Shown here in pieces: positions 10,176 to 19,449 of a stretch of DNA of 35,780 bases. Source of the DNA: Hirschia sp. (GTDB lineage: Bacteria; Pseudomonadota; Alphaproteobacteria; Caulobacterales; Hyphomonadaceae); the NCBI GenBank assembly GCA_002709235.1, contig PAQI01000024.1, positions 321,517 to 357,296 on the forward strand, given 5' to 3'. Numbering within the stretch: the first letter of the stretch is position 1; each line of letters opens with the position of its first letter. The notes under the pieces are model-generated. The model saw only the letters and a program-made list of their open reading frames with translations. It ran no database searches and was not told the origin of the DNA. Both the position numbers and the translations under genes were made by a program.

Positions 10176-11684
10176 GTGTCCGGCATGACCCAGATCAGGA
10201 ACAATGAGGATTTTGCCACCAGCTATGACGCTGTGGTGATCGGATCCGGACCAGGTGGTGCGACGCTGGCGCTGAAACTGGCACAGGCCAATATGAAAGT
10301 GCTTGTAGTCGAGCGCGGTGATTACTTCAAACCTGACGAGACAATCGACACCAATGACTTTCTCTATTCACGGGTCAAACCGGGAGAAGATCTGTTTTAT
10401 GTGGGTGGACGGTCCAAATTCTATGGCGCAGCGCTTTATCGCTATCGTGAGATGGATTTTGACGAGACACATTTTGAGGCGGGCATTTCTCCCGCCTGGC
10501 CCATCGATTATGGCGAGATGGAGCGCTATTACTGTGCCGCGGAAAAGCTGTTTCGTGTGCATGGATCGCCCGAGGGAGATCCGTCCGAACCATGGCGCTC
10601 GGAACCCTTTCCCCATTCTCCCTTGCCGAATGACCCGCTGATCGAAGCCTTGTCGGTGAAGATGGCGCATGCTGGCACACCAATGGCGGCGATACCGCTG
10701 GGTCTGGATTATGGCGACAAGGGCAATTGTGCGCTGTGCTCGCGTTGCGATGCGTTTCACTGCCGGGTCGATGCCAAGATGGATGCCGATGTGGCGGCGC
10801 TGCGTCCGGCAATGGCGACGGGCAATGTGGTACTGGCCACTCGCACAGAATGCAAACGGATCAATCTCGACCCGACCGGCCAGCGGGCCGAGGGTGTGAC
10901 GGTTGTGCGTGATGGACAGACCATTGATATTCATGCACCCATCGTTTCAGTCAGCGCAGGAGCGCCGCACTCTGCATTGCTGCTGCGCCAATCGGCGACG
11001 ACGCAACATTCCGAAGGGATCGGCAATCATTCCGGCCAGCTGGGCCGTCAGGTGGGGGGCCATTCCACTGGCGCGCTCTTTCCGATCATGAGTGTCGCGC
11101 GCGGCATGGGCCAGCGCCACACCAAGACGCTGGCGATCAATGCCTTTTATGAAGGCGATGCTGACTGGCAATTCCCGCTCGGTGTCATCCAGGTGTCAGG
11201 TCAGATGCCGTTCTGGATCGGTGCAAATCCGCTGAAGCAGCCCGTGTTCAAGATCATTGCGCAACGCACGCTGACAGTCTTCCACATGACCGAAGCCACG
11301 CCTGATGAAGATACGGGCTGGGCATTTGATGGCGATCAGCTGGGTGAATTCACTCCGCCGCGTCACCAGGCGCGCAGCTATGACGAATTACGCCGCCGCA
11401 CGATCAAGGCATTCGGTGATGCCGGATACCAGGTGTTGCGTCCTAATCGACCCGTTGAATACTGGCATCTGACCGGAGGTGCCGTGATGGGGGCAGACCC
11501 GGCGCAATCTGTTGTGGATGTCTCAGGCCAGGTGCATGGCGTGGACGGGCTATATGTGGCGGATGCATCAGTGCCACCAACAGCGGCTGCCGTGAATACA
11601 GGGCTGACAATTATCGCGCTTGCCCTGCGCACAGCAGAGAAGATCGCCCAGAAGCAGGGCGCTTCAAGCGCGGTCCTTGTCTAG
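10176..11684 (+). CDS. GMC-family FAD-dependent oxidoreductase
   Basis: A 502-residue flavoprotein of the glucose-methanol-choline group. It oxidises an alcohol, sugar or similar substrate with FAD. The N-terminal dinucleotide fold has VIGSGPGGAT and then VVERGDYF, which would bind the FAD ribose. The closing part has YWHLTGGAVMG with the candidate catalytic His431, and VADASVPPTAAAVN ending in Asn474, the usual second catalytic residue. A cysteine-rich CALCSRCDAFHC piece (near 190) is seen in many bacterial members. The frame begins with a GTG at 10176 only three bases from GAAGGAAA. The ATG at 10185 has better spacing and may be the true start. There is no export signal. The substrate is unknown. 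Confidence 0.88.
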   Translation: MSGMTQIRNNEDFATSYDAVVIGSGPGGATLALKLAQANMKVLVVERGDYFKPDETIDTNDFLYSRVKPGEDLFYVGGRSKFYGAALYRYREMDFDETHFEAGISPAWPIDYGEMERYYCAAEKLFRVHGSPEGDPSEPWRSEPFPHSPLPNDPLIEALSVKMAHAGTPMAAIPLGLDYGDKGNCALCSRCDAFHCRVDAKMDADVAALRPAMATGNVVLATRTECKRINLDPTGQRAEGVTVVRDGQTIDIHAPIVSVSAGAPHSALLLRQSATTQHSEGIGNHSGQLGRQVGGHSTGALFPIMSVARGMGQRHTKTLAINAFYEGDADWQFPLGVIQVSGQMPFWIGANPLKQPVFKIIAQRTLTVFHMTEATPDEDTGWAFDGDQLGEFTPPRHQARSYDELRRRTIKAFGDAGYQVLRPNRPVEYWHLTGGAVMGADPAQSVVDVSGQVHGVDGLYVADASVPPTAAAVNTGLTIIALALRTAEKIAQKQGASSAVLV

Positions 11685-11701
11685 GCTGAAGCCGTGGGGC
11701 C

Positions 11702-12511
11702 TTAAAGATCGACCTGTTTGTCGACAGCGATCGGGCCGGTCATGATGACGTGATCGTCTATCGTGCGCCAGTCAATGTGAAGCTCGCCGCCATCCACATT
11801 CACCTTGCAGCTGCGGTCTATCAGGTTCTTGCGGGCACCGGCGACGACAGCCGCGCATGCGCCGGTGCCACAGGCCTTGGTGAGCCCTGCGCCGCGTTCC
11901 CAGACACGCAGGCGGATTTCCTCGCGCGAGATGATCTGCGCAAAGCCCACATTGACCTTCTCAGGAAACATCATGTGTCCCTCCACGAGAGGGCCGACAG
12001 CCTCGATATCAACCGTTGAGAGGTCTTCGACGAAGAAGGTGCAGTGTGGATTGCCCATATTCACCGCACCGGGCAGGGACAGATAGGGATTGTCTATCGG
12101 GCCGATCTTGATGTCGATGCCGCGCGTGTCCATGCGTTCGGCGAGGGGGATCTCCTCCCATTTCAGGAGCGGCGATCCCATGTCGACGGCGACCTGCATG
12201 TGGCCTGTCTTTTCCGCAGACAGCATGCCTGCTTCGGTCTCGATCTTGACGATATCGCGATTGCGTTCCTGCATCACGATCCAGCCGACACAGCGCGTGG
12301 CATTCCCACAGGCTGAGACTTCGCTGCCATCATTGTTCCAGATACGCATGAAGACATCACCGCGCATGGAATGTTCCAGCGCGATCACCTGATCGGCGTT
12401 TGCGGCCTTTGCGATGCGTGCAATCGCGGGGGCATTCATGTTGAGGCGAGCGCCTCGGCCGTCGAGAATTGCAAAGGCATTCCCGCAGCCATTCATCTGG
12501 TAATATTTCAT
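11702..12511 (-). CDS. dapF: Diaminopimelate epimerase
   Basis: A 269-residue cytoplasmic enzyme converting LL- to meso-diaminopimelate for lysine and peptidoglycan synthesis. The start MKYYQMNGCGNAFAILD is the family signature. The two catalytic cysteines lie in SACGNATRC (Cys68) and KACGTGACA (Cys214), and both halves of the pseudo-symmetric fold are present. The frame continues 18 codons upstream to another ATG at 12565, but similarity begins at 12511. In many alphaproteobacteria dapF directly precedes mtaB-ftsY. Here it faces the same way but a GMC oxidoreductase and a DUF1993 gene lie between them. Confidence 0.95.
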   Translation of the reverse strand: MKYYQMNGCGNAFAILDGRGARLNMNAPAIARIAKAANADQVIALEHSMRGDVFMRIWNNDGSEVSACGNATRCVGWIVMQERNRDIVKIETEAGMLSAEKTGHMQVAVDMGSPLLKWEEIPLAERMDTRGIDIKIGPIDNPYLSLPGAVNMGNPHCTFFVEDLSTVDIEAVGPLVEGHMMFPEKVNVGFAQIISREEIRLRVWERGAGLTKACGTGACAAVVAGARKNLIDRSCKVNVDGGELHIDWRTIDDHVIMTGPIAVDKQVDL

Positions 12512-12691
12512 GGACTCGGCGACAGACGATACAACTGACAGGTTAGTTTTGACTTGTATCCTCAAAAAGCCAATTCAAAAAGGGGGATGCTGCGAAGGCA
12601 GACAATATCTGCATCAGGACGGATGATCGGATGTCGTACATATGGTGGTCTGAAAATGATTTGTCATTGTTTATATTGAAAAAAACAGAAC

Positions 12692-12716
12692 AGGTCCCGG
12701 CCTGCGCTTCAGCCGG
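12692..12716 (-). terminator. Possible terminator after the PycTM-like gene
   Basis: On the minus strand CCGGC and GCCGG pair around a ten-base loop that contains the gene's stop codon. About eleven bases later a run of seven T residues follows (plus-strand A run at 12680-12686). The stem is short and its distance from the T run is long, so this is only a candidate. Confidence 0.35.
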
Positions 12717-13272
12717 CGAACAGGATGAAGCCGATAACCATCATCAGGACATCTGCTGCGGCAATGATGAAAACGAGCCGCAGGCGGTGAAACTTTCTGA
12801 GCAGGACCTGTGATGTGGCGGCATTGGCCCGGGCGACAGAGATGATCAGCTGGGAAGCTTCGCTTGTGCGCATGAAATCGGCATGGGCACTGGCGTCATA
12901 GGTGTTGCCGGTGAGGGCCAGCCAGGAGAAGCGATTGTCGAGATATAAAGCGTCACGGCTTTGCGGTGCCAGCAGGCGCGGCGCGAGCACCCAAAGGCAT
13001 AAGAGAATGATCACGGCCTTGGGCAGGAGCATGGCGATCATGAAGAGTTTGATCACTGCAAAATCGGTCTGAACAATTTGTGCAGCGGCAATCCCCATCA
13101 GCGCGAGCATGGCGGCGGCCTTGGCATCAGCAATCTGCGTCATCTGGATGATGGAGCGGTTCTGGTCCAGCAGGAATGCAAGCCGTGATCGAGTGATCTG
13201 GTCATTTGACAATCCCTCGCCAGAACCGATGGACGTCTCCAGATCCAGCTGTGTGATCATGTCGGACGTCAT
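12709..13272 (-). CDS. PycTM-like (DUF5706) membrane protein, orphan Pycsar-effector-type
   Basis: A 187-residue membrane protein. The soluble N-terminus is followed by LAFLLDQNRSIIQMTQIADAKA (31-52), the QxA/DxKA entrance typical of the Pycsar effector transmembrane domain. Then come hydrophobic helices at about 52-67 and 76-97, a helical QLIISVARANAATSQVLLRKF segment and a third membrane helix at 165-186. In Pycsar systems such proteins disrupt the membrane when a cyclic pyrimidine nucleotide is made during phage infection. No nucleotide cyclase is visible anywhere in this window, so a defence role is only inferred. The ATG at 13272 has an excellent AGGGGGAAA upstream. The frame stays open further upstream, but without support. 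Confidence 0.7.
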   Translation of the reverse strand: MTSDMITQLDLETSIGSGEGLSNDQITRSRLAFLLDQNRSIIQMTQIADAKAAAMLALMGIAAAQIVQTDFAVIKLFMIAMLLPKAVIILLCLWVLAPRLLAPQSRDALYLDNRFSWLALTGNTYDASAHADFMRTSEASQLIISVARANAATSQVLLRKFHRLRLVFIIAAADVLMMVIGFILFAG

Positions 13273-13411
13273 GTTGTTTCCCCCTGATCGCGCATGATTT
13301 ACACATGAAAGACCCGCAAACCGGGAACGACAAGCCCCGGTAACAGCCTTGGGCGCTTGTTTCTGCTGCAAAGCCGGTTAACGTCAGGCCGGGATTTGCA
13401 AGAGGACATCC

Positions 13412-15568
13412 ATGCGAAAGATCGTTTTATCCATTGCGGCAATGGTGCTGGCCGGGTGTGCCAGTAAGGACAAGGCATCAGATACAGAAGGCGCTGAGAT
13501 GACCCAAGTTGAATTTCCGGGTTTTGACACAGATGCTCATCTTTATCTTGAAGAGGTTGAAGGCGAGCAGGCGCTGGATTGGGTACGCACTGAAAATGAA
13601 CGGTCTCTGGCGCGCCTGAAAGCTGATCCCAGATTTGCCGAACTGCAAGCCGAAGCCCTTGCCATCGCCAATGCCAAGGAGCGCATTCCCTATGGCACGG
13701 TGCGCGATGGGCAGGTCTATAATTTCTGGCAGGATGAAACCCATGTGCGCGGATTGTGGCGTCGTACACCGCTGGAAAGCTACCGCAGGACAAACCCCGT
13801 CTGGGAAACCGTGCTGGATTTCGACAAGCTGGCCGAGGAAGAAGGCAAGAACTGGGTCTATAAGGGCGCAAACTGTTTTCACGAGCATAACAGTACAAAA
13901 CAATACTGCATGGTCTCGCTGTCGGATGGCGGCAAGGATGCGGTCATTCAGCGCGAATTCGACCTTGAAACCAAGAGCTTTGTGGCTGACGGGTTTGTTA
14001 CGCCGGAAGCCAAGCAGGCATTGGCCTGGATCAACCGCAATACTGTGCTGATCGGCACGGATTGGGGCGAGGGGACCACGACGGAATCGGGCTATCCCTA
14101 TATCATCAAGGAATGGAAGCGCGGCACGCCTCTGTCTGATGCCGTCGAGGTCATTCGCGGCGACAAGACTGATGTCGGCGTCTGGCCGATGACAATGAAG
14201 CTGGACAATGGCGCAGTGGTGGCGGGGGCGGTCAAAGCCGAGACCTTCTTCACAGCAACCTATTGGTGGCTGCCGGGAACGGAGCCGGTCCAATGGCCGA
14301 TCCCGATGAAATCCACTCCGCAGGGTCTTTTCCTCGACCAGATGATCCTCACACTGGAAGAAGACTGGGCACCAGAGGGCCAGTCTGAAAGCTTCAAGCA
14401 GGGCGATCTTGTCTCGTTTGACGCGGCCTATTTCCTCAAATCCAAGGGCGATATGCCAAAGGTCGAGCTTGTATTCCGTCCGGCAGAGCGCCAGGCCATC
14501 GAGGCGGTGTCGCTGACGCAGGATGCGCTTTTGATCACCTATAATGACAATGTCGCCAAGAAGATCACACGCGGCCTGCCGGGCAAATCCGGCTGGGTGT
14601 TTTCCGATGTGCCCCTGCCGACTCGCGGGTCAGCCGGTGTCGCGTTTGCGGACAAGGACAGCGACACGGTTTTCCTGAATTATGAGGGCTTTTTGACGCC
14701 TGACAGCTATTACGAATATGCGCCGATCGCCAATTCCGTGACGAAGCTCAAATCCCTGCCGGCGCGCTTTGATGCCAGCCCCTATGTGGTCGAGCAGTTC
14801 GAGGCGACATCAAGGGATGGGACCCTGGTTCCCTATTTCGTGGTGCGCGCGAAGGATACCGTCATGGATGGGACCACGCCGACGCTGCAATATGCCTATG
14901 GTGGGTTTCAGGTCTCGATGAATCCTGGCTATTCGGGATATGTCGGCAAGATGTGGCTCGACAATGGTGGGGCTTATATTCTCGCCAATATCAGGGGCGG
15001 GGGCGAATTTGGCCCGGCCTGGCACCAGGCGGGACTGAAGACCAGGCGGCAGGTTGTCTATGATGACTTTATCGCCGTCTCCGAGGACGCAATAGACCGC
15101 GGGCTGACCTCACCTGAGAAGCTCGGCATCATGGGCGGCTCCAATGGTGGATTGCTGATGGGCGTGATGTTCATCCAGCGCCCGGATCTGTGGAGCGCGG
15201 TGGTCTGCCAGGTGCCCCTGCTGGATATGCTGCGTTACCATCTTTTGTTGGCGGGTGCGTCATGGGTGGATGAATATGGCTCGCCAGATGTGCCCGAAGA
15301 ACGCGCATGGCTGGAACAGCTGTCGCCCTATCACAATGTTGATCCGGGTACGGACTATCCGGAAATCTTCTTCGTGACCTCCACCAAGGATGACCGTGTC
15401 CACCCCGGCCACGCCCGCAAGATGGCGCATCGACTACAGGATCTGGGCAAGCCCTTCTTGTATTATGAGAACATTGACGGTGGTCACTCAGCGGCCGCCA
15501 ATCTCACGGAAGCTGCGCATCGGCGCGCACTGGAATACACCTATCTGATGCAGAAGCTGATGGATTAG
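13412..15568 (+). CDS. Prolyl oligopeptidase family serine peptidase (S9A), lipoprotein
   Basis: A 718-residue S9A-type peptidase that would cleave short proline-containing peptides. The N-terminus is a lipoprotein signal ending LAGC, so the enzyme is probably anchored in the envelope and faces the periplasm. Residues of roughly 30-430 form the beta-propeller that limits substrate size. The rest is an alpha/beta hydrolase with Ser577 in GGSNGG, an Asp in TKDDRV (660/661) and His692 in DGGHS. The triad is complete. The gene starts 139 bases from the divergent PycTM-like gene. Its exported form fits peptide scavenging, but that is inference. Confidence 0.93.
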   Translation: MRKIVLSIAAMVLAGCASKDKASDTEGAEMTQVEFPGFDTDAHLYLEEVEGEQALDWVRTENERSLARLKADPRFAELQAEALAIANAKERIPYGTVRDGQVYNFWQDETHVRGLWRRTPLESYRRTNPVWETVLDFDKLAEEEGKNWVYKGANCFHEHNSTKQYCMVSLSDGGKDAVIQREFDLETKSFVADGFVTPEAKQALAWINRNTVLIGTDWGEGTTTESGYPYIIKEWKRGTPLSDAVEVIRGDKTDVGVWPMTMKLDNGAVVAGAVKAETFFTATYWWLPGTEPVQWPIPMKSTPQGLFLDQMILTLEEDWAPEGQSESFKQGDLVSFDAAYFLKSKGDMPKVELVFRPAERQAIEAVSLTQDALLITYNDNVAKKITRGLPGKSGWVFSDVPLPTRGSAGVAFADKDSDTVFLNYEGFLTPDSYYEYAPIANSVTKLKSLPARFDASPYVVEQFEATSRDGTLVPYFVVRAKDTVMDGTTPTLQYAYGGFQVSMNPGYSGYVGKMWLDNGGAYILANIRGGGEFGPAWHQAGLKTRRQVVYDDFIAVSEDAIDRGLTSPEKLGIMGGSNGGLLMGVMFIQRPDLWSAVVCQVPLLDMLRYHLLLAGASWVDEYGSPDVPEERAWLEQLSPYHNVDPGTDYPEIFFVTSTKDDRVHPGHARKMAHRLQDLGKPFLYYENIDGGHSAAANLTEAAHRRALEYTYLMQKLMD

Positions 15569-15611
15569 GGGTGAGATCAAGAACAGCCTCTTGCCATATT
15601 GGCGTGTAGGG

Positions 15612-15630
15612 ATTATCGTTATTCGATAAT
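15612..15630. promoter_or_regulatory. Perfect 7-bp inverted repeat, operator-like
   Basis: ATTATCG and CGATAAT flank a five-base spacer, 21 bases before the ATG at 15651. The arms are AT-rich and no T run follows, so it resembles a binding site for a dimeric regulator more than a terminator. A GGAG ribosome-binding site (about 15637-15640) lies between it and the start. No regulator can be assigned. Confidence 0.4.
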
Positions 15631-15650
15631 TCAAGCCGGAGACACACGCC

Positions 15651-16070
15651 ATGATCACCCATGCTGACATCATTCGCATCGGCGAAGGGGCCATTGATAT
15701 CAAGGTAACCACCGAAAAGGACATGCATGTCCTGCAATGGCGGCGTCACATGCTGTTTGACGAGATCCTGCTGGATGGCAAGCGCCAGCAGATCTCCAAG
15801 GGTCTGTTCAATCGTGAAAACATCTATGGTCTGGTCTTCGGGCGGGATGATGATGGCAATGGTGGCCAGCGCGTGATCTTCACCATTGATGGTCGTCATG
15901 ACTGGTCTGATTACACCACGCTGGGGTTCTCCATTGCGCGCGGCATTCGCCTGGAGGCGTCTGACCGGGTGATCCTGGCCTATGGTTCACTGGACCCGCA
16001 GCAATTCGAGCGTCCGCAGACATTCCTGGATGCCACCCGCAAGGCGCTAGGCATGCGCTGGGGTAACTGA
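15651..16070 (+). CDS. Protein of unknown function, 139 aa
   Basis: I do not recognise this protein. It is small, soluble and beta-rich, with no signal peptide, cysteine pairs or membrane segments. Alternating hydrophobic stretches such as IDIKVTTEKDMHVLQW, NIYGLVFG and GQRVIFTIDG suggest a beta-sandwich or barrel. A helical FLDATRKALGMRW tail ends it. The ATG follows GGAG at a ten-base spacing. An overlapping minus-strand frame (15504-15899) has no such start and looks like a shadow. The operator-like inverted repeat just upstream suggests separate regulation. Confidence 0.7.
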   Translation: MITHADIIRIGEGAIDIKVTTEKDMHVLQWRRHMLFDEILLDGKRQQISKGLFNRENIYGLVFGRDDDGNGGQRVIFTIDGRHDWSDYTTLGFSIARGIRLEASDRVILAYGSLDPQQFERPQTFLDATRKALGMRWGN

Positions 16071-16168
16071 TCGTCTTTTTCATCTTTCTCTCGATTTTGT
16101 GAGGAGACCAGATCGAACTTGCTTGCTAGCTTTTGTCGTGAGGGGACAACACGCGCTGCCGGGGTCAT

Positions 16169-16801
16169 ATGCGCCATAGACTGGATGGACCACGCCTGAT
16201 GCTACGTATGTTCACTTCCATTGCCGCTGCTATCACATTGAGCGCACCCGCACTGGCCGAAGCCGGACCTGGCAAGCTCGCACCCGCCTTCAACACAACC
16301 GATATCACTGGCGCGAATGTCTCCATTCCTGACCTTGCCGGACGCATGGTCGTTCTGGAGTGGACCAATCATGGCTGCCCCTTCGTCAAGAAGCACTATA
16401 ATTCGGGAAACATGCAGTCCACACAGGCCTTTGCCGACGATATGGGCGCTGTCTGGATATCCATCGTGTCTTCCGCACCGGGCAAGCAGGGCAATGTCAC
16501 ACCCGGCGAGGCCATGGAGCTGACGACCAGCCGCAATGCCAACCCCTCCCATGTCGTGCTTGATCCAACGGGTCAGATCGGTCGCCTCTATGGTGCCAGG
16601 GCGACGCCGCACATGTTCGTCGTGGCCCCGGATGGCAAGGTGGCTTATGCGGGCGCGATAGATTCCATTCCATCAGGCAATCCGGCTGATATCGAGCACG
16701 CGGAGAACTATGTGAAATCTGCGCTCACAGCCATTTCAGCGGGTGTACCGGTTAAGACACAGGCAACGCAGGCCTATGGCTGCGATGTGAAGTATGACTG
16801 A
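16169..16801 (+). CDS. Exported thioredoxin-fold redoxin (AhpC/TSA-like)
   Basis: A 210-residue secreted protein. After a few basic residues the hydrophobic MFTSIAAAITLSAPALAEA forms a signal peptide with cleavage after ALA or AEA. The mature part is a redoxin fold: GKLAPAFNTTDITGANVSI, then LEWTNHGCPFVKKHY with a single active-site cysteine (Cys70 counting from 16169), then RATPHMFVVAPDGKVAYAGAID, which supplies the cis-proline and last strands. With one cysteine rather than CxxC it resembles a peroxiredoxin or a one-cysteine thiol protein. An unpaired cysteine also lies in YGCDVKYD near the end. In-frame ATGs at 16199 and 16208 are alternative starts that still leave the signal peptide. Confidence 0.82.
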   Translation: MRHRLDGPRLMLRMFTSIAAAITLSAPALAEAGPGKLAPAFNTTDITGANVSIPDLAGRMVVLEWTNHGCPFVKKHYNSGNMQSTQAFADDMGAVWISIVSSAPGKQGNVTPGEAMELTTSRNANPSHVVLDPTGQIGRLYGARATPHMFVVAPDGKVAYAGAIDSIPSGNPADIEHAENYVKSALTAISAGVPVKTQATQAYGCDVKYD

Positions 16802-16876
16802 CGGTATGACCCGTGGTCAGACCGGCCAGACAATCGACTATTCCATATCCTGAGTGGGGACGTGGAATATCGGGGG

Positions 16877-16904
16877 CAGGCGACCATCCCTCTCCGGTCG
16901 TCTG
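16877..16904. terminator. Stem-loop between convergent genes
   Basis: A nine-pair stem, CAGGCGACC with GGTCGTCTG (one G-U), and a ten-base loop sit between the redoxin stop (16801) and the hrpB stop (16914). A second, looser pair TATTCCA/TGGAATA lies at 16839-16869. Neither is followed by a clean T run, so the terminator role is inferred from position. Confidence 0.4.
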
Positions 16905-16913
16905 CTCCCTTGT

Positions 16914-19370
16914 TCATTCACTTCCCTTGCGGCGTTTGACGCCGCGTTGTGGCTTGGCGTTGGCGGGATCTTCTGGCCAGTCATGCTTTGGGTAACGTCC
17001 GCGCATGTCCTTGCGCATATCGATATATCCCCCCGTCCAGAAATTCGCGATATCATGGGTCAGGGCAATCGGGCGCTGGGCCGGTGACAGCATTTCAAGG
17101 CCGAGCGCGACAGTGCCATCTGCCAGCATGGGATGCGTCGTCAGGCCGAAGAATTCCTGTGCCTTGGCGCTCACCCTTGGGCCTCTTTCGTCCTGATAGT
17201 TGATGGAGACCTGTCGGTCCGTTGGCGTCGTCCAGTCTGTCGGGGCCAGCTGGTCCAGTTGTCGTATCAGTGACCAATCCAGCAATGTGCGTGCGGCGGC
17301 GACAGCCTTCGAAGCCGTCAGACCGTCAAATGAATAGGCGCGGTCCAGCATAGGGGCGAGCCAGTCATCCAGCTTCTCCATCAGGTCTGCGGCGAAATCT
17401 TCCGGCCAGTCTGCACCAAATCGCGCATGCAGGAAGGCGATGCGGGCGGTCAATCCGGCCAATGCATCTGCGCAGGGAAGGACCGCCAACCCTTTCTTGC
17501 GCACAACATCCAGCAAAGCGGCCTTAGCTGCGGCACCTGAAGGCTTGGGCAGGGGCGTTTCAGACAAGGTAATCGCGCCGAGCCGGGTAACGCGCCTTGC
17601 TGTCAGGCGTTTCAGGTCAGGGTCATAGCTGGCGGTTTCTACCGTCTCCACCCCGCCAATTTCCAGGGCTTCGGCTTCGCTGATCGGGGCCGCCAGCTGG
17701 ATGCGCAGGATGGCTGCACCACCTGTCAGCTCGGCAATTGCCAGCCAGGGTTCGATGGCCAGACGGTCGTCGGCATCCACCCGGCCGGCGCGACCATTGG
17801 CGAGCAGGAATTCACCCGGCTTGCCTGGCCTTGCGCGGGCGATGCGATCGGGAAAGCCCCGCGCAATAATGGGGCCGGTTTCTTCTGTATTGGAAGTGCC
17901 ATTGTTTCCGCCTGCCAGCTTCGCCCAGCGCTTTGCCAGATCCGTCATTGCGCGCGCGCGTGCGGATTTATCGGTGCGAAACCGCGCCAGCCGGTCGCGC
18001 AGGTCAATTGACCGTCCGCCAAGGCCGCGTTCAGACATCACCGCTGCGATCTGCGCTGCCAATATGGCATGATCATCTGCTGCGGCATTGATGACCATGG
18101 CGGCCAGGCGCGGGGGCAGGGGAAATGCAGCGATCTGCTTTCCGGTCTCGGTGAGCTTGCCGTCCGTCAGTGCGCCGAGCTGTTCGAGCATATCCACCGC
18201 TGCGGACCATGCACCGCGTGGGGGCGGGCTTAACCAGTTGAGATCTTCTGCTGATGCAGCGCCCCAACGGGCCGTATCCAGCACCAGCCCGGTGAGGTCT
18301 GCCTGAAGGATTTCGGGGTCAGGATATTGCGGCAGGCCGCGCGTCTGCGCTTCATCCCACATGCGATAGCATACGCCCGGCTCTGTGCGGCCTGCGCGGC
18401 CACGGCGTTGGTCGGCATTGGCACGCGAGGCGCGAATGGTTTCCAGCCGGGTACTGCCGAGCTGGGCGTCAAAGCGCGGCACACGGGCCAGCCCGGCATC
18501 GATGACCACGCGCACGCCATCAATTGTCAGCGAGCTTTCGGCAATGTCAGTGGCGATCACGACCTTTCGTTTGCCCTCAGGTGGTGGGCGAATGGCGGCG
18601 TCCTGCTCGGCAGGTGTCAGACCTCCGAAAAGGGGGGTGATCAGAATGTCGTCCGGCAGGTCTGACAGGCGTTCGGCTGTGCGGGATATCTCGGCAGCGC
18701 CGGGCAGGAAGACGAGGAGCGATCCGGTCTCTTCGCGCAGGGCCTGGCGGATCACACGGGCGGTTTCATCTTCCAGGCGGGCACGCGGTGCAATGGGGAT
18801 GTGGCGTGTCTCGACCGGATAGGCCCGGCCTTCAGAGGCGATGACCTCACATCCCAGAAATCCGCCCAATGTGCCGACATCCAGTGTTGCAGACATCGGC
18901 ATGATGCGCAGGTCTTCGCGCAGTGCTTCCTGCGCCTCAAGCGCCAGCGCCAGGCCCAGATCTGCATCAAGAGAGCGTTCATGGAATTCATCAAACAACA
19001 CTGCACTGACGCCAGACAATTCCGGATCGTCCAGGATCATGCGGGTGAACACGCCTTCGGTGACGACTTCGATACGCGTGGCTTTGGAAATGCGCACATC
19101 CATGCGTGCACGCAGGCCGATAGTGTCGCCGACCTTCTGGTTCAGCGTGCTGGCCATGCGCGTGGCGGCAGCGCGTGCGGCGATACGTCGGGGCTCAAGC
19201 ACGATGATCCGGCCAGCTTGCGCCCAGTCCTCGTCCAGCAATGCCAGGGGCACGCGCGTGGTCTTACCGGCACCCGGTGGCGCGGCGAGTACGAGCCGGT
19301 TCGCGTTGCGCAGGCCATCTCGTATCGCGTCGAGCACGTCATCAATGGGAAGTGGCGCATCAAACTTCAT
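16914..19370 (-). CDS. hrpB: ATP-dependent helicase HrpB
   Basis: An 818-residue DEAH-type helicase of the HrpB group. Walker A is PPGAGKTT (31-38) and Walker B is DEFH at 127-130, then MSATLD, TDIAESSLTIDGV and QRRGRAGR follow in family order. The long C-terminal half ends with NYQDERGPRVSAKAQEFFGL and LLSPAQ-like HrpB domain features (IALTHDIANFWTGGY). Its cellular role in bacteria is poorly defined. The frame is open to 19451, which would overlap the divergent gene at 19450. I place the start at ATG 19370, where family similarity begins. Confidence 0.93.
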   Translation of the reverse strand: MKFDAPLPIDDVLDAIRDGLRNANRLVLAAPPGAGKTTRVPLALLDEDWAQAGRIIVLEPRRIAARAAATRMASTLNQKVGDTIGLRARMDVRISKATRIEVVTEGVFTRMILDDPELSGVSAVLFDEFHERSLDADLGLALALEAQEALREDLRIMPMSATLDVGTLGGFLGCEVIASEGRAYPVETRHIPIAPRARLEDETARVIRQALREETGSLLVFLPGAAEISRTAERLSDLPDDILITPLFGGLTPAEQDAAIRPPPEGKRKVVIATDIAESSLTIDGVRVVIDAGLARVPRFDAQLGSTRLETIRASRANADQRRGRAGRTEPGVCYRMWDEAQTRGLPQYPDPEILQADLTGLVLDTARWGAASAEDLNWLSPPPRGAWSAAVDMLEQLGALTDGKLTETGKQIAAFPLPPRLAAMVINAAADDHAILAAQIAAVMSERGLGGRSIDLRDRLARFRTDKSARARAMTDLAKRWAKLAGGNNGTSNTEETGPIIARGFPDRIARARPGKPGEFLLANGRAGRVDADDRLAIEPWLAIAELTGGAAILRIQLAAPISEAEALEIGGVETVETASYDPDLKRLTARRVTRLGAITLSETPLPKPSGAAAKAALLDVVRKKGLAVLPCADALAGLTARIAFLHARFGADWPEDFAADLMEKLDDWLAPMLDRAYSFDGLTASKAVAAARTLLDWSLIRQLDQLAPTDWTTPTDRQVSINYQDERGPRVSAKAQEFFGLTTHPMLADGTVALGLEMLSPAQRPIALTHDIANFWTGGYIDMRKDMRGRYPKHDWPEDPANAKPQRGVKRRKGSE

Positions 19371-19449
19371 TGGCGCAGCTTTAGGTCGGCAATATCCCTG
19401 CGGCAAGATGCGGTCTACAGGAAGTGGACAAGCGCTATAGGCTAGGCTC

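Noticed and set aside
12709-13272. Complete Pycsar defence locus
   Set aside because: No nucleotide cyclase gene lies beside it or elsewhere in the window, so only an orphan effector-like protein can be claimed.
12709-13371. Longer PycTM-like protein starting at 13371
   Set aside because: The extra 33 residues have no family character, and the ATG at 13272 has a far better ribosome-binding site.
15504-15899. A 131-codon minus-strand frame overlapping the 139-aa unknown gene
   Set aside because: It runs into the end of the peptidase gene, has no ribosome-binding site and reads like the antisense of the better-supported plus-strand gene.
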